19,884 nt of DNA from Desulfobacteraceae bacterium (GCA_011048855.1 DSCZ01000581.1:1-19884), one strand, 5' to 3'. Positions 7,231 to 15,220 are shown, counted from the stretch's first letter. Translations and numbers: made by a program. The notes: generated from the letters alone by a model not told the origin.

Positions 7231-8469
7231 GTGAAGACTGAACAGGCGGTCGAAGGGAAAATCCATCGGCTGATTGAAAAAGGCGTTGAAATTCCGAACC
7301 CGTATTCCGTTTATATCGGGGATGAGGTCGATACAGAATGGATATCCGCCGACGGGCTGAAAATTCATCCCGGCTGCAGGATACACGGCGCCAAAACGGT
7401 GATATCCGGGGGGTGTGAAATCGGAAGAGAGGGCCCCGTAACGATCGAGGACTGCCAGCTTGGAAACTCGGTTGAACTCAAGGCCGGATATTTCAAAAAT
7501 TCCGTTTTCCTGGAAAAAGCCAACATGGCCTCGGGGGCACATGTGAGGGACGGCTGCATCCTTGAAGAACAGGCCGGAGGCGCCCACTGTGTCGGACTCA
7601 AGCAGACCATCCTCTTTCCATTCGTAACTCTCGGGAGCCTGATCAATTTCTGCAACTGCCTGATGGCAGGCGGCACAAGCCGTAAAAACCACAGTGAGGT
7701 GGGAAGCTCGTTCATCCACTTCAACTTCACCCCCGAAGGGGATAAAACCACGCCGTCGCTGATAGGCGATGTACCCCGGGGGGTTATGCTGAACCAGCCG
7801 CCGATATTCCTGGGAGGCCAGGGGGGGATCGTCGGGCCGGTCAGGCTTGGCTTTGGAAATGTTGTTGCAGCAGGGACGATTCTTAGAAACGACGTCGTCG
7901 AAGACAACAAACTTATCGTAGGAAAAACGCACCGTGGTAAAATCATCGACCTGGCGCCGAAAAGCTACCCCGGTCTCCGGCGGATCGTCGAAAACAATAT
8001 AATCTACATTGCGAACCTGCTTGCCCTTGAACAATGGTACCTTCTTGTAAGGCATCCATTCCTGGGCCGACGGGAATTCGGTGAGCAACTATTCCGGGGG
8101 GTACTCGAGAAACTGGACATGGCCAGGCGCGAGCGCCTGAAGCGCCTGGAAGCGATGGCCGCCAGGGCAGCAGAATCGCCTTCGACCGAAAAGACCGAGC
8201 TGGGGCGCAGGGTCGAGGAATTAAACGGCGTTTTCACTGCAGATATCGCAGATTCTGCCGCCGTTGACATCCGGGACCGCTTTCTCGAAGGATTACAGAC
8301 GCATGCCGCTTCGGGCAACGGGAACTACTTAGAGTGCATTCAGAGCCTTTCCGTTGCGCTTTCGCTGGAAGGCACAGCATGGCTCGAAGGGGTGGTGAAC
8401 GCGGTATGCCTCCGGGCGAAAGAGACGTTGCCGTCAATGAAGCTGTTCGCGAATCTCATTGAAAATTGA
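7231..8469 (+). CDS. Left-handed beta-helix protein (UDP-GlcNAc pyrophosphorylase/GlmU-like)
   Basis: 412 aa from the GTG at 7231, which has GGAGG 5 bases upstream; an in-frame ATG at 7216 has AGGA only 2 bases away and is less likely. Residues about 35-240 show a hexapeptide-repeat left-handed beta-helix (IHPGCRIHGAKTVISGGCEIG, VELKAGYFKNSVFLEKANM). A conserved-looking block follows: GTSRKNHSEVGSSFIHF, then GDVPRGVMLNQPPIFLGG and VAAGTI. The remainder is helical. There is no N-terminal nucleotidyltransferase domain (no GxGTRM loop), so it is a helix-only relative of GlmU-type enzymes, of a kind often labelled UDP-N-acetylglucosamine pyrophosphorylase. Fourteen bases before glmM, it may act on amino-sugar phosphates or nucleotides; acetyl- versus uridylyl-transfer cannot be decided here. 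Confidence 0.85.
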   Translation: MKTEQAVEGKIHRLIEKGVEIPNPYSVYIGDEVDTEWISADGLKIHPGCRIHGAKTVISGGCEIGREGPVTIEDCQLGNSVELKAGYFKNSVFLEKANMASGAHVRDGCILEEQAGGAHCVGLKQTILFPFVTLGSLINFCNCLMAGGTSRKNHSEVGSSFIHFNFTPEGDKTTPSLIGDVPRGVMLNQPPIFLGGQGGIVGPVRLGFGNVVAAGTILRNDVVEDNKLIVGKTHRGKIIDLAPKSYPGLRRIVENNIIYIANLLALEQWYLLVRHPFLGRREFGEQLFRGVLEKLDMARRERLKRLEAMAARAAESPSTEKTELGRRVEELNGVFTADIADSAAVDIRDRFLEGLQTHAASGNGNYLECIQSLSVALSLEGTAWLEGVVNAVCLRAKETLPSMKLFANLIEN

Positions 8470-8483
8470 AGGAGGAATAATAG

Positions 8484-9833
8484 ATGGGAAAATTGTTCGG
8501 CACCGATGGAATACGGGGCGAAGCCAACCGATACCCTATGAATGCCGAGATCGCTTTTTCAGTGGGCCAGGCCGTGACGAAAGTGTTCAAAAAACCCGGG
8601 CATAAGACACGGGTCATCATAGGAAAAGACACCCGGATTTCGGGCTACATGATCGAGAGTTCGCTCGAGGCCGGGATCAGCTCCATGGGAGGAGTTTCCT
8701 ACCTGGTCAGGGTGCTTCCGACTCCCGGAATTGCATTTATCACAGAAAGCATGCGGGCCGATGCGGGAATCGTGATATCCGCATCCCACAATCCGTTTCA
8801 GGATAACGGCATAAAGATTTTCGGCGGGGACGGCTACAAGCTTTCCGATGAAAAAGAAAAAGAAATCGAGAACCTGATATTGAATGGAAAGCTTTCAGAG
8901 ATGCTGCCTCCGGCCCACGAAATGGGTCGCTCTCACCGGATGGAGGACGCCCCGGGGCGCTATATCGTGTTTCTAAAAAACACATTCCCGAGGCATTTCT
9001 CGATCGAGGGGATGAAAATCGTGCTGGACGTTTCAAACGGCGCCACATACAAAGTTGCACCGGCGGTGTTCTACGAACTGGGAGCCGATGTGACGGTTAT
9101 AAACGACGAGCCCGACGGCCTCAATATCAACGACAACTGTGGAAGCCAGCACACCCAAGGCCTGAAAGAAAAGGTCCTGGAGACGGGGGCAGCCATAGGG
9201 TTGGCGTTCGACGGCGATGGAGACCGCCTTATAGCGGTGGACGAGAAAGGTAGGCGGATATCGGGGGACCAGATCCTCTTAATCTGCGCAAAGGTTCTGA
9301 AGGACCAGGGCCGTTTGATCAACGACCTTCTCGTCAGTACGGTTATGAGCAATATCGGTCTTTCCATCGCATGCAGGAAGCTGGGCTTCCGTCATCATCG
9401 CGCAAGGGTCGGGGACCGCTATGTCCTGGAGGACATGCAACGGCTCGGTGCGGTCATCGGGGGGGAGCAGTCCGGACACATGATATTCCTGGACCACCAT
9501 ACCACCGGTGACGGAATCCTCACCGCCATACAATTGATCGCCGCCATGATCAGCGAAGGCAGGCTTCTTTCAGAGCTTGCCCGCGTCATGGACATATATC
9601 CCCAGGCACTGATCAACGTAGACGTTGAAAGCAAACCGGAAATTTCGAATGTCCCGATCATCGTCGACGCAATAAAGGCCGCTGAAGACGAACTGGGTGA
9701 AAATGGACGGGTGCTTGTCCGCTATTCCGGCACACAGAAGATGTGCCGGGTGATGGTGGAAGGGCCGAGCGACGAGGTCACCTGCAGGTTATGCGAAATG
9801 ATCGCCTCGGCAGTGACAACATCGATCGGGTGA
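8484..9833 (+). CDS. glmM: Phosphoglucosamine mutase
   Basis: Converts glucosamine-6-phosphate to glucosamine-1-phosphate for UDP-GlcNAc, peptidoglycan and LPS synthesis in the cytoplasm. 449 aa, the normal length. It has the opening FGTDGIRG (5-12), the phosphoserine loop ASHNP with catalytic Ser101, the Mg-binding DGDGDR (243-248), the sugar-binding GGEQSGH with Glu328, and the phosphate-binding RYSGT (413-417) in domain 4. The ATG has a strong AGGAGGA upstream and starts 14 bases after the beta-helix gene, so the two are one transcript. GlmM normally follows GlmS; no glmS is in this window, but a NagB-like gene follows instead. Confidence 0.97.
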   Translation: MGKLFGTDGIRGEANRYPMNAEIAFSVGQAVTKVFKKPGHKTRVIIGKDTRISGYMIESSLEAGISSMGGVSYLVRVLPTPGIAFITESMRADAGIVISASHNPFQDNGIKIFGGDGYKLSDEKEKEIENLILNGKLSEMLPPAHEMGRSHRMEDAPGRYIVFLKNTFPRHFSIEGMKIVLDVSNGATYKVAPAVFYELGADVTVINDEPDGLNINDNCGSQHTQGLKEKVLETGAAIGLAFDGDGDRLIAVDEKGRRISGDQILLICAKVLKDQGRLINDLLVSTVMSNIGLSIACRKLGFRHHRARVGDRYVLEDMQRLGAVIGGEQSGHMIFLDHHTTGDGILTAIQLIAAMISEGRLLSELARVMDIYPQALINVDVESKPEISNVPIIVDAIKAAEDELGENGRVLVRYSGTQKMCRVMVEGPSDEVTCRLCEMIASAVTTSIG

Positions 9834-9881
9834 GCTCCCTCACACAGAACGTTAAGGATAGTGGCGCCGCAGGCTGATTGG

Positions 9882-9912
9882 TTTTTGCCTGCCGCCGCCC
9901 GGCAGGCAAAAA
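9882..9912. repeat. Perfect 13-bp inverted repeat within copy B
   Basis: TTTTTGCCTGCCG (9882-9894), a 5-base loop CCGCC, then CGGCAGGCAAAAA (9900-9912). It is a strong hairpin on either strand 49 bases after the glmM stop. No T-run follows it on either strand beyond the stem itself, so it is not a textbook intrinsic terminator; it may still act as an mRNA-stabilising or attenuating structure between glmM and nagB. Confidence 0.85.
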
Positions 9913-9970
9913 AATCTTTCTTCGCGTCCTTCGCGTCCTTTGTGGTTCAGTCTTTGAAGATAAGGATTTC
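9891..9970 (+). repeat. 80-bp repeat box, second copy
   Basis: Matches 226-305 at 78 of 80 positions. Here the left flank GTTTTTGCCT completes the palindrome described at 9882-9912, so this copy appears more intact on that side than the first. Confidence 0.9.
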
Positions 9971-10010
9971 ACGACGCCGACGCCGAGGAATAAGAATAAG
10001 GATATCGCAG

Positions 10011-10973
10011 GTGGGGATCAGCGTACTGATTACTGAAAATTTCGAGCACATGAGTGATGTCGCTGCGCGCGTCGTCAAAAACCACATTATTCGGACGCTC
10101 GAAGCAAAGAATAGCTACGTGATCGGACTTGCGACCGGCGCTTCTCCGACCGGGCTTTACAAAAAACTGGCCCAATCCGCCAATGCCGGGGAATTCGACC
10201 CCGGTAAGATACAGAGCTTCAACCTGGACGCATATGTCGGACTTCCCGGCGAGACCCCGCAGGACCGAGTCATGCACCCGGAAAGCTATTGTTTTTTTAT
10301 GATCCGGGAGTTTTTCGGCCTGCTGAATCGGGCTTTTTCCCGAACCAGCCTTCCCTGCGGTTCGATGATCGACCAGGAAAGGCTTGTCAAGGAACTCTCA
10401 CGACACCCTGAGGATTGGACCTGGAAAGGGACCAACGCGGGAAAGGCGGTTTCGATCAGGGAAGACGCCGCGTCGAAATATCTTTCGTGGATCAGGAAAT
10501 CGATCCTCGAAGGCTACAGGCGCAGAATCGAAGATGCCGGCGGGATAGACCTGCAGGTAATCGGGGTCGGCGGCCGCGGCCACGCGGGATTCCACGAGTC
10601 GGGGATACCGTTTGACAGCGGCCCGGTTTTACTGGTTAAGCTCGATGAAAACACGATAGAGAATGCGGTGGCCGACAGGCATTTCAATTCGAAGAACGAA
10701 TCCCCCTGCTACGCCGTCAGCATGGGAGCTGAGCTTATCTACCGTGCCCGCACCGTGGTGCTCCTTGCAAGCGGTGAGAGAAAACGTCACCCGGTTGCGC
10801 TTTCCCTCCTGGAAAGACCCACCGCCGAGATTCCGATTTCCTATGGCCGGATCTACGGTCGAAACGGCGGAGAGATGATTTATATTATAGATAAAAGCGC
10901 GGCCGAAGAGCTCTTGGCCGGCAGAGATGTCTTGAAGCGGAAACAGGTGGAAATCCATGAAGTCCCAACGTGA
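10011..10973 (+). CDS. nagB: Glucosamine-6-phosphate deaminase/isomerase homologue, altered active site
   Basis: NagB/SugE-type isomerase family; canonical members interconvert glucosamine-6-phosphate with fructose-6-phosphate and ammonia. 320 aa from the GTG at 10011, with AAGGA 8 bases upstream; extending to the ATG at 9861 only adds translated repeat. Conserved: LATGASPTGLYK near 39-50 (phosphate loop), FNLDAYVGL with Asp73 (E. coli Asp72), and IGVGGRGHAGFHESG with His191 and Glu196 (E. coli His143, Glu148). The residue aligned with catalytic Asp141 is Arg189. It is about 50 residues longer than E. coli NagB, mostly between Asp73 and His191. It could be a divergent deaminase, an amidating isomerase running in the synthetic direction, or a sensor of sugar phosphate. 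The family is certain; the activity is not. Confidence 0.85.
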   Translation: MGISVLITENFEHMSDVAARVVKNHIIRTLEAKNSYVIGLATGASPTGLYKKLAQSANAGEFDPGKIQSFNLDAYVGLPGETPQDRVMHPESYCFFMIREFFGLLNRAFSRTSLPCGSMIDQERLVKELSRHPEDWTWKGTNAGKAVSIREDAASKYLSWIRKSILEGYRRRIEDAGGIDLQVIGVGGRGHAGFHESGIPFDSGPVLLVKLDENTIENAVADRHFNSKNESPCYAVSMGAELIYRARTVVLLASGERKRHPVALSLLERPTAEIPISYGRIYGRNGGEMIYIIDKSAAEELLAGRDVLKRKQVEIHEVPT

Positions 10974-10991
10974 CAGGGAAAGTTGATTCCA

Positions 10992-11789
10992 ATGAAAAAA
11001 GATATCCAGTGCATCAACTTAGACCTGGATTCAGTTCTTTATATCCCTTCGGATTTTTTGGAGACGACGCTTCTGATGTCCGTAAAAGCCATGATGCAGA
11101 CCGGGCTCAAGGCCGGACCCCATGAAGCGCTTGAAAAACTGAAGGAAATCCGTTCAATAGATTCAAACGCTAAAGACCATTTCGATAAATTATGCTTATT
11201 TTTCAACAAAAGATATGACCCCTTGATTATCGCGGCGGGCATAGAAAAATACTGGGATTGTAAAATCGGAAACATGACCAGTGCACCGGAGACGATCCTT
11301 GTTTTAAGTATGTTGTATCCAAGATACCCGCTCTCCATCATTTCCAACGGCCCCGCGTTAAAACAGGCAGGCAAGATGGTACGACTGGGGCTGGCGCATT
11401 TTTTTTCAAATTATGACAACAACCTGCAGCTCAACGAGCACCACTTCTACGCAACTTCCAAAAAAATGCAGGTTAAACCGTTTCCCTACCTCTGGCACCA
11501 GTCCAGGAAGGATATCGGCTATGAATTTCCATCGGCGCTCATGGTGGGCGACCGTTACTGGGAGGATATTTTCGGCGCAAAGCGGCTCGGAATGATCACC
11601 GTGAAAATGAACAGGGGACGCCATACCAGCGAAACCATCGAGGAAGCTTTCGAGAAGGCTATGCAGAAACCGGAAATGAAGAATTATTTCCTGAAGGAAC
11701 ACTCCCGCCGGGAGATCATTTCATTTATGAAGCCCGATTACACGATCGACAGCCTGCAGGAGCTTTTAAAACTGCTGGAGGTCATTTAA
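10992..11789 (+). CDS. HAD-superfamily hydrolase (subfamily IA-like)
   Basis: 265 aa from the ATG at 10992 (an in-frame TTG at 10983 is possible; AGGGAAAG precedes). HAD motifs in order: DLDSVL with Asp11 nucleophile and Asp13 acid/base; SIISNGP (motif II, Ser); a lysine in QVKPFPYLW (motif III); and MVGDRYWEDIFGAK (motif IV). A helical cap (about 18-100) lies between motifs I and II, as in class C1 phosphatases. It follows nagB by 18 bases and is probably the last gene of the operon, so a sugar-phosphate or nucleotide substrate is a reasonable guess, but nothing in the sequence identifies it. It converges on the antiporter operon with 17 bases between. Confidence 0.87.
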   Translation: MKKDIQCINLDLDSVLYIPSDFLETTLLMSVKAMMQTGLKAGPHEALEKLKEIRSIDSNAKDHFDKLCLFFNKRYDPLIIAAGIEKYWDCKIGNMTSAPETILVLSMLYPRYPLSIISNGPALKQAGKMVRLGLAHFFSNYDNNLQLNEHHFYATSKKMQVKPFPYLWHQSRKDIGYEFPSALMVGDRYWEDIFGAKRLGMITVKMNRGRHTSETIEEAFEKAMQKPEMKNYFLKEHSRREIISFMKPDYTIDSLQELLKLLEVI

Positions 11790-11806
11790 AATATAAAACC
11801 GAAGAT

Positions 11807-13525
11807 TTAAACCATCAATATAATCTCAATCAAAACAAACACGAACAATACCAGGCCCACCACGACTTCAACCGTGGGGCTGTATTTGTATGCTTCGTGT
11901 CGATGCCCGGTGAAGGGATTCAGCCATGTCATCGGGTTCCGGAAAGCCAGCCTCAAACGCCCGACGACACCGAAGGCCAGCTCTTCCGTACGGTCAAAAA
12001 CCGCACTCACATAAGAGACAAAAATCTTTGTGAAAAACGGAGCCGGCCTCCTGTAGAACCAGTCCACATCGAGAGCCAGGATCAACTCACTGTGGAATTT
12101 ATGGCAGAACACCCAGAATCCCAGGAATGTCATCAGGCTCACCTGTGTCACCTCGACCAGGTGATAAACGCTGAAAGGGTTGTATTCCACCGGGTAGGGA
12201 AGGTACCTGTACAGCGCCCCCGGCACGAGGCCGTAGAATATGCACAGGAAGGCCGCCATTCCCATGCCTGCATACATGTTGCGAGGGAGCCGCTTGAGCC
12301 CCATTAGGTTATGCTCTCTGTCAAACCAGGTCATGTACGGCAGTTTGAGACCCACACTGAGAAACGTGCCCACCGAGGCGAGCATCAGCATGATCATTGC
12401 CGCCTCGTTATGGGCCTCGCCGGCGGCCGCAATCGTTATCGACTTGCTGATGAAGCCGTTAAAGAGCGGGAGGCCTGAGATGGAGAAGGCCCCGATCATA
12501 TAAAGGATCATCACCCAACGCATTCTGGACGCCAATCCCCCGAGATATGCCACCTTGGTGGTGCCGGTCTTGTAGAGCACCGCCCCCGTGCCCATGAAAA
12601 GCAGCGCCTTGTAGAGAATGTGGCTGTATGCATGGGCGGCGGCCCCGTTTACGGCCATTTCCGTCCCGATGCCGGCCCCGGCCACCATGAAACCCACCTG
12701 GCTGATTATATGATAGGCCAGGATCTCCCTGATGTCCTTGCAAACCACGGCGTAAAGCACGCCGTAAAGAGCCATCGCGCAGCCGAACCACGTCAAGACC
12801 TCCCAGCCGGGAAACACACGCAAAAGCACGTAGACAGCGGATTTGGTCGTAAACGCGCTCATGAAAACCGCACCGGTGACGGTCGCTTTCGGATAAGCAT
12901 CCGGCAGCCATGCGTGCAGCGGGACCACGGCCGCGTTTACCGCAACCCCGATCAGCATCAACACCGCCGCCGGGCTGTATACCGGTTCGAAGGAAACAAC
13001 CTGCAGTGAACCGGTCGCGGAATAATGCATCAAAATTCCGCTGAAAAGAACCCCGCCGCCGACTATGTGATAGATCAGATACCGCATGCCGGCTTTGTCC
13101 GACTGTGGGCTCCGATTGGCCCACACGAGCCATGTAGAGCTGACGGCCATCAGCTCCCAGAACACGAAAAGCGAAAAGAAATCCCCCGCAAACGAAACGC
13201 CCAGGGCGCTTCCGGCGTAAACCAGGGCCGCAACCTGCTGGGTGATGTCGCGCACGTGCCACGCATACACCCCACCGATGAATGCCGTTGCGGCGAATAT
13301 TATCCCGAACAGGCGGCTCAGCCTGTCGACCACCAGGGGTTGAAGATCCATCCCCGCAATCGAAGCTGTGACCAACCGGCCTTCCGGAACCGCGAAAACC
13401 ACCGCCAGGGCGGCAGCCGGAAAAACCAGGAAAAGCCACGGACGCAGCCTTTCAGGAACCGCAGGCATGATAAGCCCGCCTGCGATAACGATGATCCCGG
13501 GTATAATAAAAAAATCAGCGGTCAT
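11807..13525 (-). CDS. Mrp/NuoL-like antiporter subunit, third copy, long C-terminal tail
   Basis: 572-aa polytopic membrane protein of the proton-conducting transporter family (MrpA/MrpD, NuoL/M/N). Core TMs run to about residue 465. Glu124 in LFVFWELMAV is the conserved TM5 glutamate, and Lys228 in SAFTTKSAVYVLLR is the TM8 lysine. In the block before HAWLPDAY, where NuoM/MrpD-type subunits have the TM7 lysine, this protein has Asn197 (VNAAVVPLHAW). From memory, this LNA/VNA plus SAFTTK pattern marks a known antiporter subunit subfamily. After the core comes about 80 residues of amphipathic segment and a final TM (about 549-571), reminiscent of the lateral helix and anchor of NuoL. Its start overlaps the 71-aa gene by 11 bases. 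Last gene of the operon. Confidence 0.88.
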   Translation of the reverse strand: MTADFFIIPGIIVIAGGLIMPAVPERLRPWLFLVFPAAALAVVFAVPEGRLVTASIAGMDLQPLVVDRLSRLFGIIFAATAFIGGVYAWHVRDITQQVAALVYAGSALGVSFAGDFFSLFVFWELMAVSSTWLVWANRSPQSDKAGMRYLIYHIVGGGVLFSGILMHYSATGSLQVVSFEPVYSPAAVLMLIGVAVNAAVVPLHAWLPDAYPKATVTGAVFMSAFTTKSAVYVLLRVFPGWEVLTWFGCAMALYGVLYAVVCKDIREILAYHIISQVGFMVAGAGIGTEMAVNGAAAHAYSHILYKALLFMGTGAVLYKTGTTKVAYLGGLASRMRWVMILYMIGAFSISGLPLFNGFISKSITIAAAGEAHNEAAMIMLMLASVGTFLSVGLKLPYMTWFDREHNLMGLKRLPRNMYAGMGMAAFLCIFYGLVPGALYRYLPYPVEYNPFSVYHLVEVTQVSLMTFLGFWVFCHKFHSELILALDVDWFYRRPAPFFTKIFVSYVSAVFDRTEELAFGVVGRLRLAFRNPMTWLNPFTGHRHEAYKYSPTVEVVVGLVLFVFVLIEIILMV

Positions 13526-13730
13526 AATAATCCAGGTCCCGGTTCAAAAAATGGGTGCCAATGAATTTCGCTGCAAAAATAATCCCGACGCAGCAAAGGA
13601 ACCCGAATATCCCGTAGAAGACCGGAATGGAATTCCACCAGTGATGACCCTCACCTGCAAGCACCGTGAATTCAAGCACCAGCGAAGCTCCGAACACCGC
13701 CCAGAATAGGAACCATAATGTCCTGTTCAT
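13515..13730 (-). CDS. 71-aa membrane protein of the antiporter operon
   Basis: Two TM segments (about 5-24 and 35-58) flank a short periplasmic or cytoplasmic loop with HHWWNSIPVFYGIFGF; the C-terminus ends in DLDYYDR. It overlaps the preceding antiporter gene by 4 bases (ATGA) and the following one by 11, so it is firmly inside the operon and probably a stoichiometric subunit or assembly factor. It does not match MrpE, F, G, MbhD or MbhE by eye. I recall similar His-Trp-Trp / DYYD small proteins next to such operons in sulfate reducers but know no name or function for them. Confidence 0.82.
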   Translation of the reverse strand: MNRTLWFLFWAVFGASLVLEFTVLAGEGHHWWNSIPVFYGIFGFLCCVGIIFAAKFIGTHFLNRDLDYYDR

Positions 13731-15214
13731 CGTGCAACTCCTTCGAAAATGGATGTGGAAACGACGCCCGCCAGGTCAAAAAGGCCGAAAAACAGATTGG
13801 GGAATATCCCCAGCAAAACAGACAGCAAGGCCGTTATCATTATCGGTACAACCATAAACGGCGAAGCTTCGCCGTGCCCTGAAAGCCCTTCCCCTCTCCG
13901 AAAATAAGCGCGATGGACGACCGGAAAAAAATAACCAACATTCAACGCACCGCTTATGATCAGAATAATCACCGGGAGAAGCATGTGGCCTTCGAGGGAG
14001 CCCACGGCCAGGTACCACTTGCTCAGAAAGCCATTGACAGGAGGAACGCCCGCAAGGCCCATGGAGGCGATCGTAAAAGAGGCCATCGTAAAAGGCATCA
14101 CCTTCGCGATCCCATTGAGTTCGCTGATGTTCTGCCTGTGGAGGTTGACGTAGATCGCGCCCGCACAGAAAAAAAGAGTGATCTTCATTGTGGCGTGCGC
14201 CGCTATATGCATCACACCCCCGGCCATCCCGAGCGGTGTCAGCAGCGCGGCCCCAAGAACGACATAAGAAAGATGGCCCACCGTCGAATAGGCAAGACGG
14301 CGCTTCAAATTGTCCTGGCTGAAAGCCATAAGCGAGGCCAGTATGATCGTAGCTCCGGAGACGGTGATCAGGATGTCGTTCAGGCCGAAGCCGGCCATCA
14401 CCTCGGTGCCGAACACGTAGCCTACGACCCGGATCATGCCGAACACACCGGATTTGACCACGGCCACCGCATGCAGAAGCGCACTTACAGGCGTCGGGGC
14501 GGCCATAGCGGACGGAAGCCAGGAATGTATGGGCATCAATGCGGATTTGACACCGACCCCGCCCACGAACAGCAGAAAAACCCACACCATCATGGCCGGC
14601 GGTAACGATGAATTCCCGAGGATGCCTCCCGCCCTGAAGTCGATTTCGCCGGTGTAGCTGTAAATTATCGCGGCTCCGGCTATCAGGAGAAGACCTGCAG
14701 TCAGGGTGTATATCAGGTACTGCCTGCCGGCTCCGATCGCTTCTTCGTTTTCTTTGTGAATCACCAGGGGATAGGTCGCGAGCGTCAGTATTTCATAAAA
14801 AACTATGAAGGTCAGGAGGTTTCCGGCAAAAGCTATGCCCATGGTGGAGGACAGGCATACCGCAAAACATGAAAAATACCGGGTCTGTTTCTTTTCCGGC
14901 GCGCCGCGCACATAACCAATCGAATAAAAAGACGTCAATATCCAGAGGCCCGAAGCTATGACGGCAAAATACACACCAAAAGGATCGGCCCTGAGGACCA
15001 ACGGTAAACCCGGCGAAATTTCGAGAATTTTCGCCTCAACAGTTATTCCCTGTGCCGCGAAAGGCAGGAGATTGAGAACCAGAAAAAACTTGAGAAAAGC
15101 GGCCATTATAGTCCACGATTCCCTGAGATTGGGCCTGCTGCTGCTTGCAACGATCAAAGGTACCGCAGCAAGGGAAACCAGCACTGGAAAAAGTGGAGCA
15201 AAGGATTGAACCAT
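13727..15214 (-). CDS. MrpD/NuoM-like antiporter subunit, second copy
   Basis: 495-aa membrane protein with about 14 TM segments, of the proton-conducting transporter family. It retains the functional residues: Glu141 in FIVFYEILTLATYPL (TM5), Lys223 in GVGVKSALMPIHSWLP (TM7), and Lys254 in HAVAVVKSGVFGMIR (TM8), preceded by AAPTPVSALLHA. These residues form the hydrophilic axis thought to carry protons or cations in Mrp and complex I. It starts 6 bases after the previous antiporter gene ends, with CAGGGTGA before the ATG, and overlaps the 71-aa gene by 4 bases. Confidence 0.92.
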   Translation of the reverse strand: MVQSFAPLFPVLVSLAAVPLIVASSSRPNLRESWTIMAAFLKFFLVLNLLPFAAQGITVEAKILEISPGLPLVLRADPFGVYFAVIASGLWILTSFYSIGYVRGAPEKKQTRYFSCFAVCLSSTMGIAFAGNLLTFIVFYEILTLATYPLVIHKENEEAIGAGRQYLIYTLTAGLLLIAGAAIIYSYTGEIDFRAGGILGNSSLPPAMMVWVFLLFVGGVGVKSALMPIHSWLPSAMAAPTPVSALLHAVAVVKSGVFGMIRVVGYVFGTEVMAGFGLNDILITVSGATIILASLMAFSQDNLKRRLAYSTVGHLSYVVLGAALLTPLGMAGGVMHIAAHATMKITLFFCAGAIYVNLHRQNISELNGIAKVMPFTMASFTIASMGLAGVPPVNGFLSKWYLAVGSLEGHMLLPVIILIISGALNVGYFFPVVHRAYFRRGEGLSGHGEASPFMVVPIMITALLSVLLGIFPNLFFGLFDLAGVVSTSIFEGVAR

Positions 15215-15220
15215 TAAAAA

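Larger units (their letters stand above)
9843..10002 (+). repeat. Dispersed modular repeat between glmM and nagB (copy B)
   Basis: Contains CACAGAACGTTAA from 9843, the 80-bp box at 9891-9970, a short CGACGC hexamer run (9972-9986), and AATAAGAATAAGGATATCGC leading into the nagB start. It has the same orientation as copies A and C. It is the whole content of the 177-base gap between glmM and the chosen nagB start, so it would be transcribed within the operon. Confidence 0.82.

Noticed and set aside
9882..9912. Palindrome after glmM as an intrinsic terminator
   Set aside because: The stem is followed by A-rich and mixed sequence, not a T-run, on both strands, and the operon seems to continue into nagB.
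9861..10010. N-terminal extension of nagB to the ATG at 9861
   Set aside because: The extra 50 residues are translated repeat (AKKSFFASFASFVVQSL and poly-Arg); family similarity begins only after 10011.
12459..13439. 326-aa minus-strand ORF overlapping the third antiporter subunit
   Set aside because: Alternative-frame shadow with Arg/Gly/Ser-rich soluble composition; the membrane-protein frame is clearly the gene.
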